From: Sva-07 sp963716095
GTDB taxonomy: Bacteria; Actinomycetota; Acidimicrobiia; Acidimicrobiales; Ilumatobacteraceae
DNA length: 64,000 nt
Assembly: GCA_963716095.1 (NCBI GenBank)
Contig: CAVQSV010000002.1
Location: 123,659 to 187,658 of the forward strand
Direction of reading: 5' to 3'
Shown: positions 1 to 7,930 of the stretch, piece after piece
How positions within the stretch are numbered: the first letter of the stretch is position 1
Layout of the letters: every line of letters starts with the position of its first letter
Program-made: the position numbers and the translations under genes
The notes under the pieces: model-generated
What the model saw: the letters and a program-made list of their open reading frames with translations, nothing else
What the model was told of the DNA's origin: nothing
The model's database searches: none

Positions 1-2
1 CG

Positions 3-122
3 GCGCTCGTGGGGGTGCTCGCCAACACCGATGCGCTGTCGGTCGGTCAGGCGATGGCGATCGTGGTCGTCCCCGCGGCGGTGGCGATCATGGCGACGAC
101 GTTCGCCCGCCCACCTCGCTGA
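3..122 (+). CDS. C-terminal end of a membrane protein (partial)
   Basis: The reading frame is open from the window edge and ends at TGA 120-122, giving 39 residues. They form a hydrophobic segment (AIVVVPAAVAIMATTFA) ending in a short basic tail, ARPPR. This looks like the last transmembrane helix of an integral membrane protein, perhaps a transporter. The family cannot be recognised from so little. It is followed by two tandem palindromes and the convergent yaaA gene. Confidence 0.5.
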   Translation, partial: ALVGVLANTDALSVGQAMAIVVVPAAVAIMATTFARPPR

Positions 123-184
123 GTTCGCCAGCACGGTGAGACGTACCACTCACGGTGGAAGCGCTCGAACGTGTTGGGGCCGAG

Positions 185-225
185 CGATGAGTCTTCGCGA
201 CACCCGTTGTCACGGAGACTCATCG
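185..225. repeat. Palindrome family C, copy 1
   Basis: Arms CGATGAGTCT (185-194) and AGACTCATCG (216-225) are perfectly complementary. The interior (GCGACACCCGTTGTCACG) is itself nearly self-complementary. A second copy follows 62 bp downstream. The unit lies between convergent genes, so it may end transcription, but no T-run follows. Confidence 0.75.
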
Positions 226-246
226 GCCCGGAGCGCCGCCACCGAG

Positions 247-287
247 CGATGAGTTTCGCGGACACCTGTTGTCACGCAAACTCATCG
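247..287. repeat. Palindrome family C, copy 2
   Basis: Arms CGATGAGTTT (247-256) and AAACTCATCG (278-287) pair perfectly. The interior GACACCTGTTGTCACG is almost that of copy 1. The arm differences from copy 1 (CT versus TT, AG versus AA) are compensated on the other side, so base pairing has been kept. Confidence 0.75.
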
Positions 288-295
288 GTACTGGC

Positions 296-993
296 TCACA
301 CCTCGCTGAACTCGAGGTGGAACCGGTCGTCGTGCCAGGTGTCGAGCGCGCCGAGTCCTTCGAGGAGGATCGCTCTGGCCAACTCGCCCTTGGCGGCCTT
401 CGCGAAGTGTCCGCCGGGTTTGCCGGTCGGATCGACGAGCGACACGGTGATCGCGTCGACGGGCAGGTCTGGACGACGGGTCCCATGCCGCTCGATGCTC
501 CTGGGGTAGCAGGTCGACGATCACGTGGCGTCGAGCGAGGCGGGCGACCTCGGCGGTGACCGCGTCGCGCCACCAGGTCGACAGCTTGCCCAGCGGTGCC
601 AGGTTGGCGCCCATCTTGAGTCGGTAGTCGGGGACCGGGTCGTCGCCGCGAACCAGACCGAGGAGGCCCGACACCACGACGATCTGCTTTCGTGTCGGCG
701 CCGGGAGGGTCTCCGGGTCGAGGTGGTCCCACACGACTCCGGTGTAGCGCTGCCAGGCCGGCAACGTCGGCGCACCCACCAGCGACGTGTTGGCCGACTG
801 GGCGCGCAGCAGGTGGTCGCCCTTGACCCCGAGCAGCTTCTCGTCGCCACCGCCGACGCCAGCAAGGGACTCGGCCACCGGCGGCGCGTCGATCGCCGAG
901 GCGCCGGCCGAACGCCCCTTGGTCGGGAATCCACGTCGACCGACGAGCGCTGCCGCCTTCGGCCTTGCCCTCCGATGGCGGGAGCAGCAGCAT
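296..993 (-). CDS. yaaA: YaaA family peroxide-stress protein (frameshifted)
   Basis: The start (ATG 993-991) gives MLLLPPSEGKAEGG, the diagnostic N-terminus of the YaaA/DUF328 family. The middle reads LLGVKGDHLLRAQ, SLVGAPTLPAWQRYTGVVW and LVRGDDPVPDYRLKMGANL. The end reads DPTGKPGGHFAKAAKGELAR and stops at 298-296. About 232 residues fits the family. YaaA proteins bind DNA and limit iron-driven oxidative damage; that role is family knowledge. Two frame changes, near 905-950 and 478-505, split the gene. Both parts are well conserved, so the breaks look like sequence errors. The next gene starts divergently 70 bp away. Confidence 0.85.
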
Positions 994-1049
994 TGGAACG
1001 CTGTTCGAAAAAGTTGGCCGTTCGCTGGTCACGGGCCCACTCTGGCCTC

Positions 1050-1055
1050 TACAGT
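1050..1055 (+). promoter_or_regulatory. Leaderless -10 box of the ferredoxin gene
   Basis: TACAGT ends 7 bases before the ATG at 1063 and no ribosome-binding site lies between. This is the TANNNT-start arrangement seen at many genes in this window. Confidence 0.55.
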
Positions 1056-1062
1056 CGCCGTC

Positions 1063-1264
1063 ATGCGAGTACACCTGGATGCAGAGAAGTGCCAGGGCCA
1101 CAACCGTTGTTACGCGTTGGCGCCCGAACTGTTCGATGTCGACGACTATGGCCAGGCCATGTTGCTCGTCGAGGGCGACGTCCCCGACGGAGCTGCAGGA
1201 CAAGGCCCGTCTGGCCGCCTCGAACTGCCCCGAGTACGCCATCACGATCACCGAGAACGGATGA
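1063..1264 (+). CDS. P450-associated ferredoxin (frameshifted)
   Basis: A small ferredoxin of about 66 residues. It reads MRVHLDAEKCQGHNRCYALA, then PELFDVDDYG, and after a frame change near 1180-1195, LAASNCPEYAITI. The cluster motif is C-x2-H-x2-C ... C-P, with His where a fourth cluster Cys would be. That is the pattern of the ferredoxins that feed electrons to actinobacterial cytochromes P450. A P450 gene starts two bases after the stop, so the two are surely co-transcribed and act as a redox pair. No ferredoxin reductase is present in the window. The break is a single indel and probably an error. Confidence 0.85.
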
Positions 1265-1265
1265 C

Positions 1266-2672
1266 ATGAGCATCGACGAGAGCGACGAGCACCGACACCG
1301 CGGACAACGAGCGGTCACCATCGACCCGGAGACCGGCAACAAGGTCATCACCCTGGGATCGCAACGGCGAGACGCTGCGAGTTCATCATCGGGTGCCGGC
1401 CCCGAGGGCACCGACGTCTGGCAGCGCAAGCCCTACGACGCCGACGACTACGGCCCGGTCGACGACTTCGCCACCGATTTCGACCACGCCGACCCGACCT
1501 ACAACCCGAACGCGCCCGAGGTCTGGAAGGACAGTCCGCGAGTGGGGTTGCCCGGTCGCTCACTCCGATCGATACGGCGGCATGTGGGTGCCGTTCACGC
1601 ACGACACCGTCCACGAGGTCGCCTACGACACCGAGAACTTCACGAGCCGAGCGTCGTCGTCAACGTCGGCCGTCCGGGCGATCGTGCGCTGCCCGCACCG
1701 ATCGGTGTCGCGCCCGCCGATCACGCAGCGATCCGCCGTTCCACAACATGGCCCGTCGTCTGCTGCTGCCGCCGTTCGCTCCGAAGCAGATCGAGCCGTG
1801 GGAGTCCGAGGTCCGCGATGCTCTGTCAGCGGTTGCTCGACGAGATGGGCGAGATCACGCCCGGCGAGACCGTCATCGATGCCGCCGTGCAGTACGCGCA
1901 GCACATTCCGGTGAACGTGATCGGCCGGATGCTCGGCTTCCCGGAGAAGACGAGGAGATGTTCCGCGAAGTTCGTCCACGACACCTCGAGCGGATCAACG
2001 AAGAGCCGGGGACGCGTCATGGCGGCGAACGATCTCGGCTTGTACATTCACCGAGCAGATCGCAGGACCACCGCGCGAACCCCCGCGACGACCTCACGAG
2101 CTACCTGCTCGACGAGGTCGAGCTCGACGGCAACAAGCTCGACGACGACGTCGCCGGGGCATGATCATCCTGCTGCTGGTCGCCGGTATCGACACGACGT
2201 GGTCGGCGATCGGTTCGTCGCTGTGGCACCTCGCGCAGAATCCGGATGATCACCAGCGTCTGCTGGACGACCCCGAGGTGATGACCGTTCGCGCTCGAGG
2301 AGTTCCTGCGGGCGTACGCACCGGTCACGATGGCTCGCATGGTCGACCGAGGACGTCGAGTTCCACGGCTGCCCGATGAAGAAGGACGACTGGGTGCTGC
2401 TGCCGTTCCCGGCAGCAAACCGTGACCCGCTGAAGTTCGAGGATCCCGACACCTTCGTCATCGATCGTGAAGAGAACCGGCACGCGGCGTTCGGGCTCGG
2501 CATCCACCGGTGCCTCGGCTCGAACCTCGCCCGGCTGGAGCTGCAAGGTGGCGATCGAGGAGTTCATCAGGCGCTTCCCGCGTGTCGAACTCGCCGGCGA
2601 CACCACGGTGGAGCGTCGGCAGGTCCGCGGTCCTCGCGAGACTGCCGGTCCGCATCCTCGACATCGCCATGA
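1266..2672 (+). CDS. Cytochrome P450 (multiply frameshifted)
   Basis: A haem-thiolate monooxygenase of about 465 residues, recovered by joining several frames. Visible landmarks are PVAHSDRYGGMWVP near the N-terminus, the I-helix oxygen-activation motif VAGIDTTWSAIG (2182-2214), the ExxR motif in LEEFLR (about 2297-2315), and the haem loop FGLGIHRCLGSNLA with its Cys codon at 2511-2513. The first 60 or so residues form an acidic leader not needed for the fold. At least seven single-base frame changes occur, while motifs and spacing stay intact, so sequencing error is the simplest explanation. The exact stop is uncertain because the last frame is ambiguous. The substrate cannot be deduced. It is paired with the upstream ferredoxin. 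Confidence 0.85.
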
Positions 2673-2684
2673 TCGGTCGGGATC

Positions 2685-2709
2685 ACACCTGGGGTCTGAC
2701 CCGTGTTGT
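2685..2709. repeat. Decayed palindrome between convergent genes
   Basis: Arms of 12 bases around a central T (GGGTC-T-GACCC core) match at 9 of 12 positions. The layout resembles family A (GGTGTC-A-GACACC) but the sequence differs. It sits between the P450 end and crcB end. Confidence 0.35.
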
Positions 2710-2715
2710 CACCGT

Positions 2716-3033
2716 TCACACGAGCGTCGTGCCGAGTGAGGCCGCGGCGCAGGCGCTCGTGATCGTCACGAGCGCGTAGACGGTTCCCCATCGCCAGCCG
2801 AGGCTGCGCGTCTCCAATGCGAACGACGAGTACGTCGTGAGCGCGCCACAGAAGCCGATGCCCAGAACCGTCATCGCACTCGGCGAGAGGTCGGATGCGA
2901 CGAGTACACCGAGCAGACCGGCGCCGGCCGAGTTGACCCACAACAGCGCCACCCACGAGCAGGCGAACTGCCCGACCACGTGACGGCCAACTGCGCCGAG
3001 CCCCGCAGCCAACACGAACAGCACCGGCGTCAT
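2716..3033 (-). CDS. crcB: Fluoride channel CrcB/Fluc, second subunit
   Basis: A 105-residue protein with four hydrophobic segments. It carries the Fluc signatures GLGAVGRHVVG near the N-terminus, LWVNSAGAGLLG in the second helix and GALTTYSSFALE in the third. Fluc proteins form dual-topology dimers that export fluoride through the cytoplasmic membrane. The start ATG (3033-3031) overlaps the stop of the upstream crcB by ATGA, so the two are translationally coupled. Such gene pairs usually make a heterodimer of two oppositely oriented subunits. Confidence 0.93.
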   Translation of the reverse strand: MTPVLFVLAAGLGAVGRHVVGQFACSWVALLWVNSAGAGLLGVLVASDLSPSAMTVLGIGFCGALTTYSSFALETRSLGWRWGTVYALVTITSACAAASLGTTLV

Positions 3034-3470
3034 GCGCGCCGCCAGTCGGCGAGCGCGGTTGCTGCCACACCGACCGCGAGCGTGACCGCGCCGTAGAGCA
3101 CGGCGAGCGGCAGGCGTTCGGCGTCGGCCATGTCGTTCAGCTCGACCGCCAGGGCGGAGAACGTGGTGAACCCGCCGAGTACGCCGGTGATGACGAACGC
3201 CCAGCTGGCGGTGTCGCGTTCGACCCGTCGCGCCGCAAGGCCGATCACCAGGCAGCCGACGATGTTGACGATCAGCGTGGCCCACGGCCATGTGCCGAGT
3301 TGTTGCTCGCTCGTCGTCGCGTCCATCGCCCAGGCCACGAACCACCGCCCGGTCGCACCGATGGCGCCGCCGGCCGCGACCGCAGCCACCACCGTCGGCT
3401 CGAACGGAGTGGTTCGATCGAACACCTGCACGCACCGTTCGTACCAAACCGGGTGCCCTTCACACCGCAT
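3030..3470 (-). CDS. crcB: Fluoride channel CrcB/Fluc, first subunit
   Basis: About 146 residues from the chosen ATG at 3470. An in-frame ATG at 3515 exists but would run into the divergent regulator gene, and the Fluc fold begins only at about residue 20. Motifs are GGAIGATGRWFVAW, the asparagine-bearing TLIVNIVGC and LGGFTTFSALAVE, which holds the phenylalanine/threonine fluoride track. It is the first gene of the crcB pair and is divergent from the response-regulator gene at 3500. No fluoride riboswitch could be recognised in the roughly 30-base gap. The start position is the uncertain part. Confidence 0.9.
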   Translation of the reverse strand: MRCEGHPVWYERCVQVFDRTTPFEPTVVAAVAAGGAIGATGRWFVAWAMDATTSEQQLGTWPWATLIVNIVGCLVIGLAARRVERDTASWAFVITGVLGGFTTFSALAVELNDMADAERLPLAVLYGAVTLAVGVAATALADWRRA

Positions 3471-3499
3471 TCTCACGACCATCGACCAGACTGGCTTCC

Positions 3500-4210
3500 G
3501 TGACGGACACACCAACTGCGCGCATTCTCGTCGCCGAGGACGATCGAGCGGTACGCGAATCGCTCGTACGGGCGCTGCAACTCGAGGGTCACACCGTGGC
3601 GTCGGCCAACAACGGTGCCGAGGCGCTCGAAGCGATCCGACAGTCCGAACCGGACGTGCTGCTCCTCGACGTGTCGATGCCGGTGGTCGACGGGTTGACA
3701 GCGTGTCGCGTCCTGCGCTCGGAGGGCAGCAAGCTGCCGGTGCTGATGCTCACGGCGCGCACCGAGACCAGCGATCGCGTTGCCGGACTCGACGCCGGTG
3801 CCGACGACTACCTCCCCAAGCCCTACGACCTCGACGAGTTGCTCGCCCGCATCCGAGCGTTGTTGCGGCGCTCCGGGTATGGGCTCGACGATGCTGAGCA
3901 GCCCGAGGGTGAGCTGGTGCTGGGCGACCTGCGACTCGACACGTCGGGGCGGCGGGCGTTCCGTGGCGATCGTGAGATCCAGCTCTCCAAGACCGAGTTC
4001 GACCTGCTCGCGCTGCTCGTCGCCAACAGCGGCATCGTGCTCGATCATTCGACGATCTACGACCGCATCTGGCACTACGACTTCGGACCCGACTCGAAGA
4101 ACCTCGCCGTCTACATCGGCTACCTGCGTCGGAAGACCGAAGCGGAAGGCGAGGCGCGGGTCGTCCACACCGTGCGCGGTGTGGGCTACACCGCCCGGAT
4201 CGACGACTGA
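3500..4210 (+). CDS. OmpR-family response regulator
   Basis: A 236-residue DNA-binding regulator. The receiver domain has the acidic pair in ILVAEDD (residues 14-15), the phospho-acceptor Asp57 in LLLDVSMP and the lysine in DDYLPKPYD. The C-terminal winged helix contains LSKTEFDLLALL, the recognition region around DSKNLAVYIGYLRRK and the hairpin VHTVRGVGYT. It resembles the MprA/PrrA type. The GTG start gives a complete receiver domain. The stop overlaps the kinase ATG by one base (TGATG), so regulator and kinase are coupled. Input signal and targets are unknown. Confidence 0.93.
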   Translation: MTDTPTARILVAEDDRAVRESLVRALQLEGHTVASANNGAEALEAIRQSEPDVLLLDVSMPVVDGLTACRVLRSEGSKLPVLMLTARTETSDRVAGLDAGADDYLPKPYDLDELLARIRALLRRSGYGLDDAEQPEGELVLGDLRLDTSGRRAFRGDREIQLSKTEFDLLALLVANSGIVLDHSTIYDRIWHYDFGPDSKNLAVYIGYLRRKTEAEGEARVVHTVRGVGYTARIDD

Positions 4211-5559
4211 TGGGCTTGCGCTGGAAGATCGCGCTGTCGTTGGCGGCGGTCGCCCTGGTGGCGACGCTCACCGTCGGACTGATCAGCTACCGGACCACGA
4301 GTGCACGCCTGCTCGACGAGGTCGACCGGTCGATCAGCCAGGCCACCGGCCAGATGATCGGCCGTGCGGTCGACGGGCGCATCACGATGCCCACCCGAAG
4401 CCTGCTCGAGGTGTACTCGGTTCGTGTGCTCGATGTGACGGGCGAGTCGATCGCGTCGTCGTTTCCTGACGGCGCACCGATCGCCGACGGTGCCACGTCG
4501 GTGGTCGGCAGCCAACGAGCCCGCGACTGGGAGACGATCGAGGTCGGCGACGAGTCGTACCGCGTCCACACCATCGGCCTCGCCGATGGCGCACTGCAGG
4601 TGGCCCGCCCACTCGACGAGGTCGACAGCGTGCTGGCCGACCTTCGCCAGCGGACGCTCCTGCTGGTCGTGCTGGTCTCGGTCGGGGCGGCCCTGGTGGG
4701 CTTCTTGATCGCCGGCACGGTGGCCGCGCCCATTCGTCGGCTCACGGGAGCAGCCGAGGACGTGGGCTCGTCGGGCCGGCTCGACGTCGAGGTTCCCGGC
4801 ACCGGCACCGACGAGGTGGGACGGCTCGGCTCGGCGTTTCGCAACATGCTCGGTGCGCTCGCGGTTTCTCGCGCCGAACAGCGCCGGCTGGTGCAAGATG
4901 CCGGACACGAACTACGCACGCCGCTCACCAGCCTGAAGACCAACCTGTCGGTGTTGCGCCGTCACCCTGAGATGTCATCTGAGATGCGTGACGGCGTGCT
5001 CGACGACCTCGACACCGAGGTGACCGAACTGACCGAACTGGTCAACGAACTCGTCGCGGTCGCCTCCGGTGAACTCGAGGAGCAACCCAACGAACGGATC
5101 GACCTGCCGGTGTTGGCTGCCGAGGTGGCCGAGCGTGTGGGCCGTCGGCGCTCTCGTGACGTGGTCGTCGAGGTGCGCAGCAGTGCAGCGGTCGACGCAC
5201 CGAAGTCGTCGCTCGATCGGGCGATCACCAATCTCGTCGACAACGCCTGCAAGTTCGACCAGAGCGGCGGCCCGATCGAGGTCGTCGTCGACGGTGGCTC
5301 CTTGACGGTGCTCGATCGCGGTCCAGGCATTCCCGTTGGCGAAGAGGAGCGGATCTTCGATCGCTTCCACCGCTCCGACGCCGCACGCACGATGCCAGGC
5401 TCCGGGCTGGGACTCTCGATCGTGCGCGACGTGGTCGTCCGAGCGAACGGAACGGTTGCTGCTTCAGCGCGTGACGGTGGCGGTGCCTCGATCGGCTTCG
5501 CGCTGCCGGTGTCGCCGGACTGGCCCGCCGCCGAAGGTTCTGCGACGCTGGCCCAGTGA
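4210..5559 (+). CDS. Sensor histidine kinase, partner of 3500-4210
   Basis: A 449-residue membrane kinase. It has an N-terminal helix (IALSLAAVALVATLTVGLIS), an extracytoplasmic sensor of about 120 residues and a second helix (TLLLVVLVSVGAALVGFLIA). A HAMP linker follows (AAPIRRLTGAAEDV), then the H-box QDAGHELRTPLTSL with phospho-acceptor His233. The ATP-binding domain has N-box DNACKF, DRGPGIP and GSGLGLSIV. It phosphorylates the regulator encoded just upstream. Its stop overlaps the start of the FAD oxidoreductase by GTGA, which puts that enzyme in the same transcript. Confidence 0.93.
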   Translation: MGLRWKIALSLAAVALVATLTVGLISYRTTSARLLDEVDRSISQATGQMIGRAVDGRITMPTRSLLEVYSVRVLDVTGESIASSFPDGAPIADGATSVVGSQRARDWETIEVGDESYRVHTIGLADGALQVARPLDEVDSVLADLRQRTLLLVVLVSVGAALVGFLIAGTVAAPIRRLTGAAEDVGSSGRLDVEVPGTGTDEVGRLGSAFRNMLGALAVSRAEQRRLVQDAGHELRTPLTSLKTNLSVLRRHPEMSSEMRDGVLDDLDTEVTELTELVNELVAVASGELEEQPNERIDLPVLAAEVAERVGRRRSRDVVVEVRSSAAVDAPKSSLDRAITNLVDNACKFDQSGGPIEVVVDGGSLTVLDRGPGIPVGEEERIFDRFHRSDAARTMPGSGLGLSIVRDVVVRANGTVAASARDGGGASIGFALPVSPDWPAAEGSATLAQ

Positions 5560-6990
5560 GCGACCCGGACGCGATCGTCGTCGGTGCAGGTCCGAACGGC
5601 CTGATGGCAGCGGTGGTGCTCGCGCGGGCCGGCCGTCGGGTCACCGTGCTCGAGGCGGCTGACGTCGCCGGTGGTGGCACCCGGTCTGCCGAACTGATAC
5701 GGCCGGGGTCGGTCCACGACGTCTGTTCCGCGATCCACCCGCTGGCCCTCGCATCCCCGGCGTTTCGGGCGTTGGCGGATGAGGGGCTCCTCGACGCACA
5801 TGGACTCGACTGGATCCACCCGACGGTGCCCGTTGCCCATCCACTCGATGGCGGGCGCGCTGCGGTCCTGCACCGTTCGGTTGCCGAGACAGCCGCATCG
5901 CTCGGGGCCGACCGGGATGCATACCAGCGCCTGGTCGGGCCGTATGTGGAAGCCGGCTACGAGTTGACCGACGGCTTGCTGTCACCGCTCCGGGTCCCCC
6001 CGGCGCATCCGGTGCACCTGGCGCGCTTCGGGTTGCAGGGCATCCGGTCAGCGCACGGCCTGGCGAGCCGCCGCTTCGACACGGACGAAGCCAGGGCGTT
6101 GTTCGCCGGACTGGCAGCGCACTCGATCCTGTCGCTGCGATCGCCGTCGACGGCCGCTTACGGCCTCACCCTCGGTGTGCTCGGACACCTGGTGGGATGG
6201 CCGATGGCCCGTGGCGGATCGCAGCAGATCGCGAACGCGTTGGTCGGCATCATCGAGGACGCCGGCGGCACCGTCGAGTGCGGCCACCGGGTCGGTTCGC
6301 TGTCCGAGCTGCCGTCGTCGAGCGCGGTCGTGCTCGACCTGACGCCGCGCCAGGTGCTCGCCGTGCTCGGCGATCGTGCGCCGAGCCGGTTCGCACGCGC
6401 ACTGCGCAGGTACCGCTACGGGCCGGGTGTGGTCAAGGTCGACTGGGTGCTCGACGGTCCCATCCCGTGGACGAACCCCCGGTGTGCCGACGCGGGCACC
6501 GTGCACCTCGGTGGCACGCTCGACGAGATCACCGCCGGTGAGGGCGAGGTGATGCGGGGTCGGACTCCGGAGCGGCCCTACGTGCTGCTCGCCCAGCAGA
6601 GCCTGTTCGACCCGAGCCGGTCGCCGGCCGGAACCCACACCGTCTGGGGCTATTGCCACGTACCGAATGGTTCGCCGGTCGACATGACCGAGCGAATCGA
6701 GGCGCAGGTGGAGCGGTTCGCGCCGGGATTCCGGGATCGGATCGTCGGTCGCCACGTGATGACGACCTCGGCGATGGAACGACACAACGAGAACTACGTC
6801 GGCGGCGACATCAGCGGTGGCGCGGGCGACGTTCGTCAGTTCATTCGCGCGTCCCACGCTCGGTCTGCACCCGTGGCGTACGCCCGTGGATGGTGTCTGG
6901 ATGTGTTCGGCATCGACGCCGCCCGGCGGTGGCGTCCACGGGATGGGCGGTTGGCACGCGGCCAAGGACGTGCTCGCTCGTACGGGCTGA
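5556..6990 (+). CDS. FAD-dependent oxidoreductase, phytoene-dehydrogenase-like (one frameshift)
   Basis: A flavoprotein of about 477 residues. The N-terminal dinucleotide-binding motif is AIVVGAGPNGLMAA, followed by VTVLEAADVAGGGTRS, typical of CrtI/NAD(P)-FAD oxidoreductases. Central blocks are PMARGGSQQIANALVGIIE and VKVDWVLDGPIPW. The C-terminal FAD block is rebuilt after a frame change near 6840-6850: LGLHPWRTPVDGVWMCSAST, then GGGVHGMGGWHAAKDVL, ending at TGA 6988-6990. Members desaturate or isomerise isoprenoid or lipid substrates; the substrate here is unknown. The GTG start overlaps the kinase stop by four bases. Confidence 0.88.
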
Positions 6991-7124
6991 GTTCGCGGAG
7001 CGCTTGCGGCAAGGTTGACGGACGTCACACCGTCGCCTTACGTGACTCATTCGTGAGCTTCACCAGCGACGTTCAACGTGGGTGGTGTCAACGACGATCT
7101 CGTCGGTGACCCACCGTCGAAAGG

Positions 7125-7829
7125 ATGAACATCATGAACAGCAACGACAGCACCGACAGCACCGAGCGGACCGGTCACCCGAGCGGCCGGTCCGGTGTGA
7201 ACCGTGGCGTCGCCGCAGGGCTCACGCTCGGCGTGATCGGTGGCACCGCTGCCGGCCTCGTGTTCGGAGTACCGGGCCTGACCAGTGCAGCATCCAGCGA
7301 CGTTGCCGTGTCGCCGGCTGCGATTGTGCAGCAGGTCGACGAGACCGACCCGGCGGGCCCCACCGACGAGGCGCCGGCCGAGATCGGGACTCGCTTGCGC
7401 GACACCCTCCAATCGCTCGTCGACGACGGCACGATCACCACCGAGCAGGCCGACGCAGTGACGTCGCACCTCATCGAGAACCGCCCCGACCGCGGCGAGC
7501 GTCGGGAGCATCGCGAGGGCCGCCGAGAGGCGCGGCAGGAGCGTCGTCAGGCACCCGAGGCCGTGCAGGAGCTGCTCGGTCTGAGTGCTGAGGAGCTGCG
7601 TGAGCAGCTGCGCGCCGGCTCGACGCTCGGCGACATCGCCACCGCCCAGGGGCTCGATCCGCAGGCCGTCGTCGACGCGATCGTCGCCGAGATGACCGAG
7701 CGTGTCGATGCAGCGGTGGCCGACGGCAAGCTCGACGCCGACGCTGCAGCCGAGCGGCTCGCCGATGCCGAGGAGCGCATCTCCGACCGTGTCAACAACG
7801 GCCGCCCGGACCGCACCCCGGACGACTGA
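7125..7829 (+). CDS. Small exported or membrane-anchored helical protein, unknown function
   Basis: A 234-residue protein with a polar N-terminus, one hydrophobic segment (GVAAGLTLGVIGGTAAGLVFG, about residues 28-48) and an Ala/Glu/Arg-rich extracytoplasmic part. A very basic stretch (residues 123-143) precedes a helical domain with SAEELREQLRAGSTLGDIA, a motif common in exported actinobacterial proteins of unknown role. The end is acidic and coiled-coil-like. A ribosome-binding site (GAAAGG) precedes the ATG at 7125; a second ATG lies three codons in. I do not recognise a named family. It is followed by a long palindrome and a strong terminator, so it is the last gene of its transcript. Confidence 0.8.
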   Translation: MNIMNSNDSTDSTERTGHPSGRSGVNRGVAAGLTLGVIGGTAAGLVFGVPGLTSAASSDVAVSPAAIVQQVDETDPAGPTDEAPAEIGTRLRDTLQSLVDDGTITTEQADAVTSHLIENRPDRGERREHREGRREARQERRQAPEAVQELLGLSAEELREQLRAGSTLGDIATAQGLDPQAVVDAIVAEMTERVDAAVADGKLDADAAAERLADAEERISDRVNNGRPDRTPDD

Positions 7830-7831
7830 TT

Positions 7832-7864
7832 CGTTACGTTTGGTGTCAGACACCAAACGTAACG
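7832..7864. repeat. Palindrome family A, copy 1 (perfect)
   Basis: A perfect 33-base palindrome: 16-base arms around a single central A, with core GGTGTC-A-GACACC extended outward by TTTG and CGTTACG. It starts three bases after a stop codon. A separate intrinsic terminator follows directly, so it need not be the terminator itself. Related copies lie at 40304-40334 and 50778-50812. Confidence 0.9.
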
Positions 7865-7869
7865 ACCGA

Positions 7870-7908
7870 CCGATCGGGCGGGGCTGTGGCCTCGCCCGAT
7901 CGGTGTTT
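7870..7908 (+). terminator. Rho-independent terminator
   Basis: Perfect 11-bp stem CCGATCGGGCG (7870-7880) / CGCCCGATCGG (7893-7903) with a 12-base loop, followed by TGTTTT. It ends the 7125-7829 transcript. Confidence 0.85.
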
Positions 7909-7916
7909 TCGCCCCG

Positions 7917-7922
7917 TAGCGT
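7917..7922 (+). promoter_or_regulatory. Leaderless -10 box of the ABC-F gene
   Basis: TAGCGT ends 8 bases before the GTG at 7931. It supports that start over an earlier in-frame GTG at 7886, which lies inside the terminator hairpin. Confidence 0.55.
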
Positions 7923-7930
7923 CAGATGAC

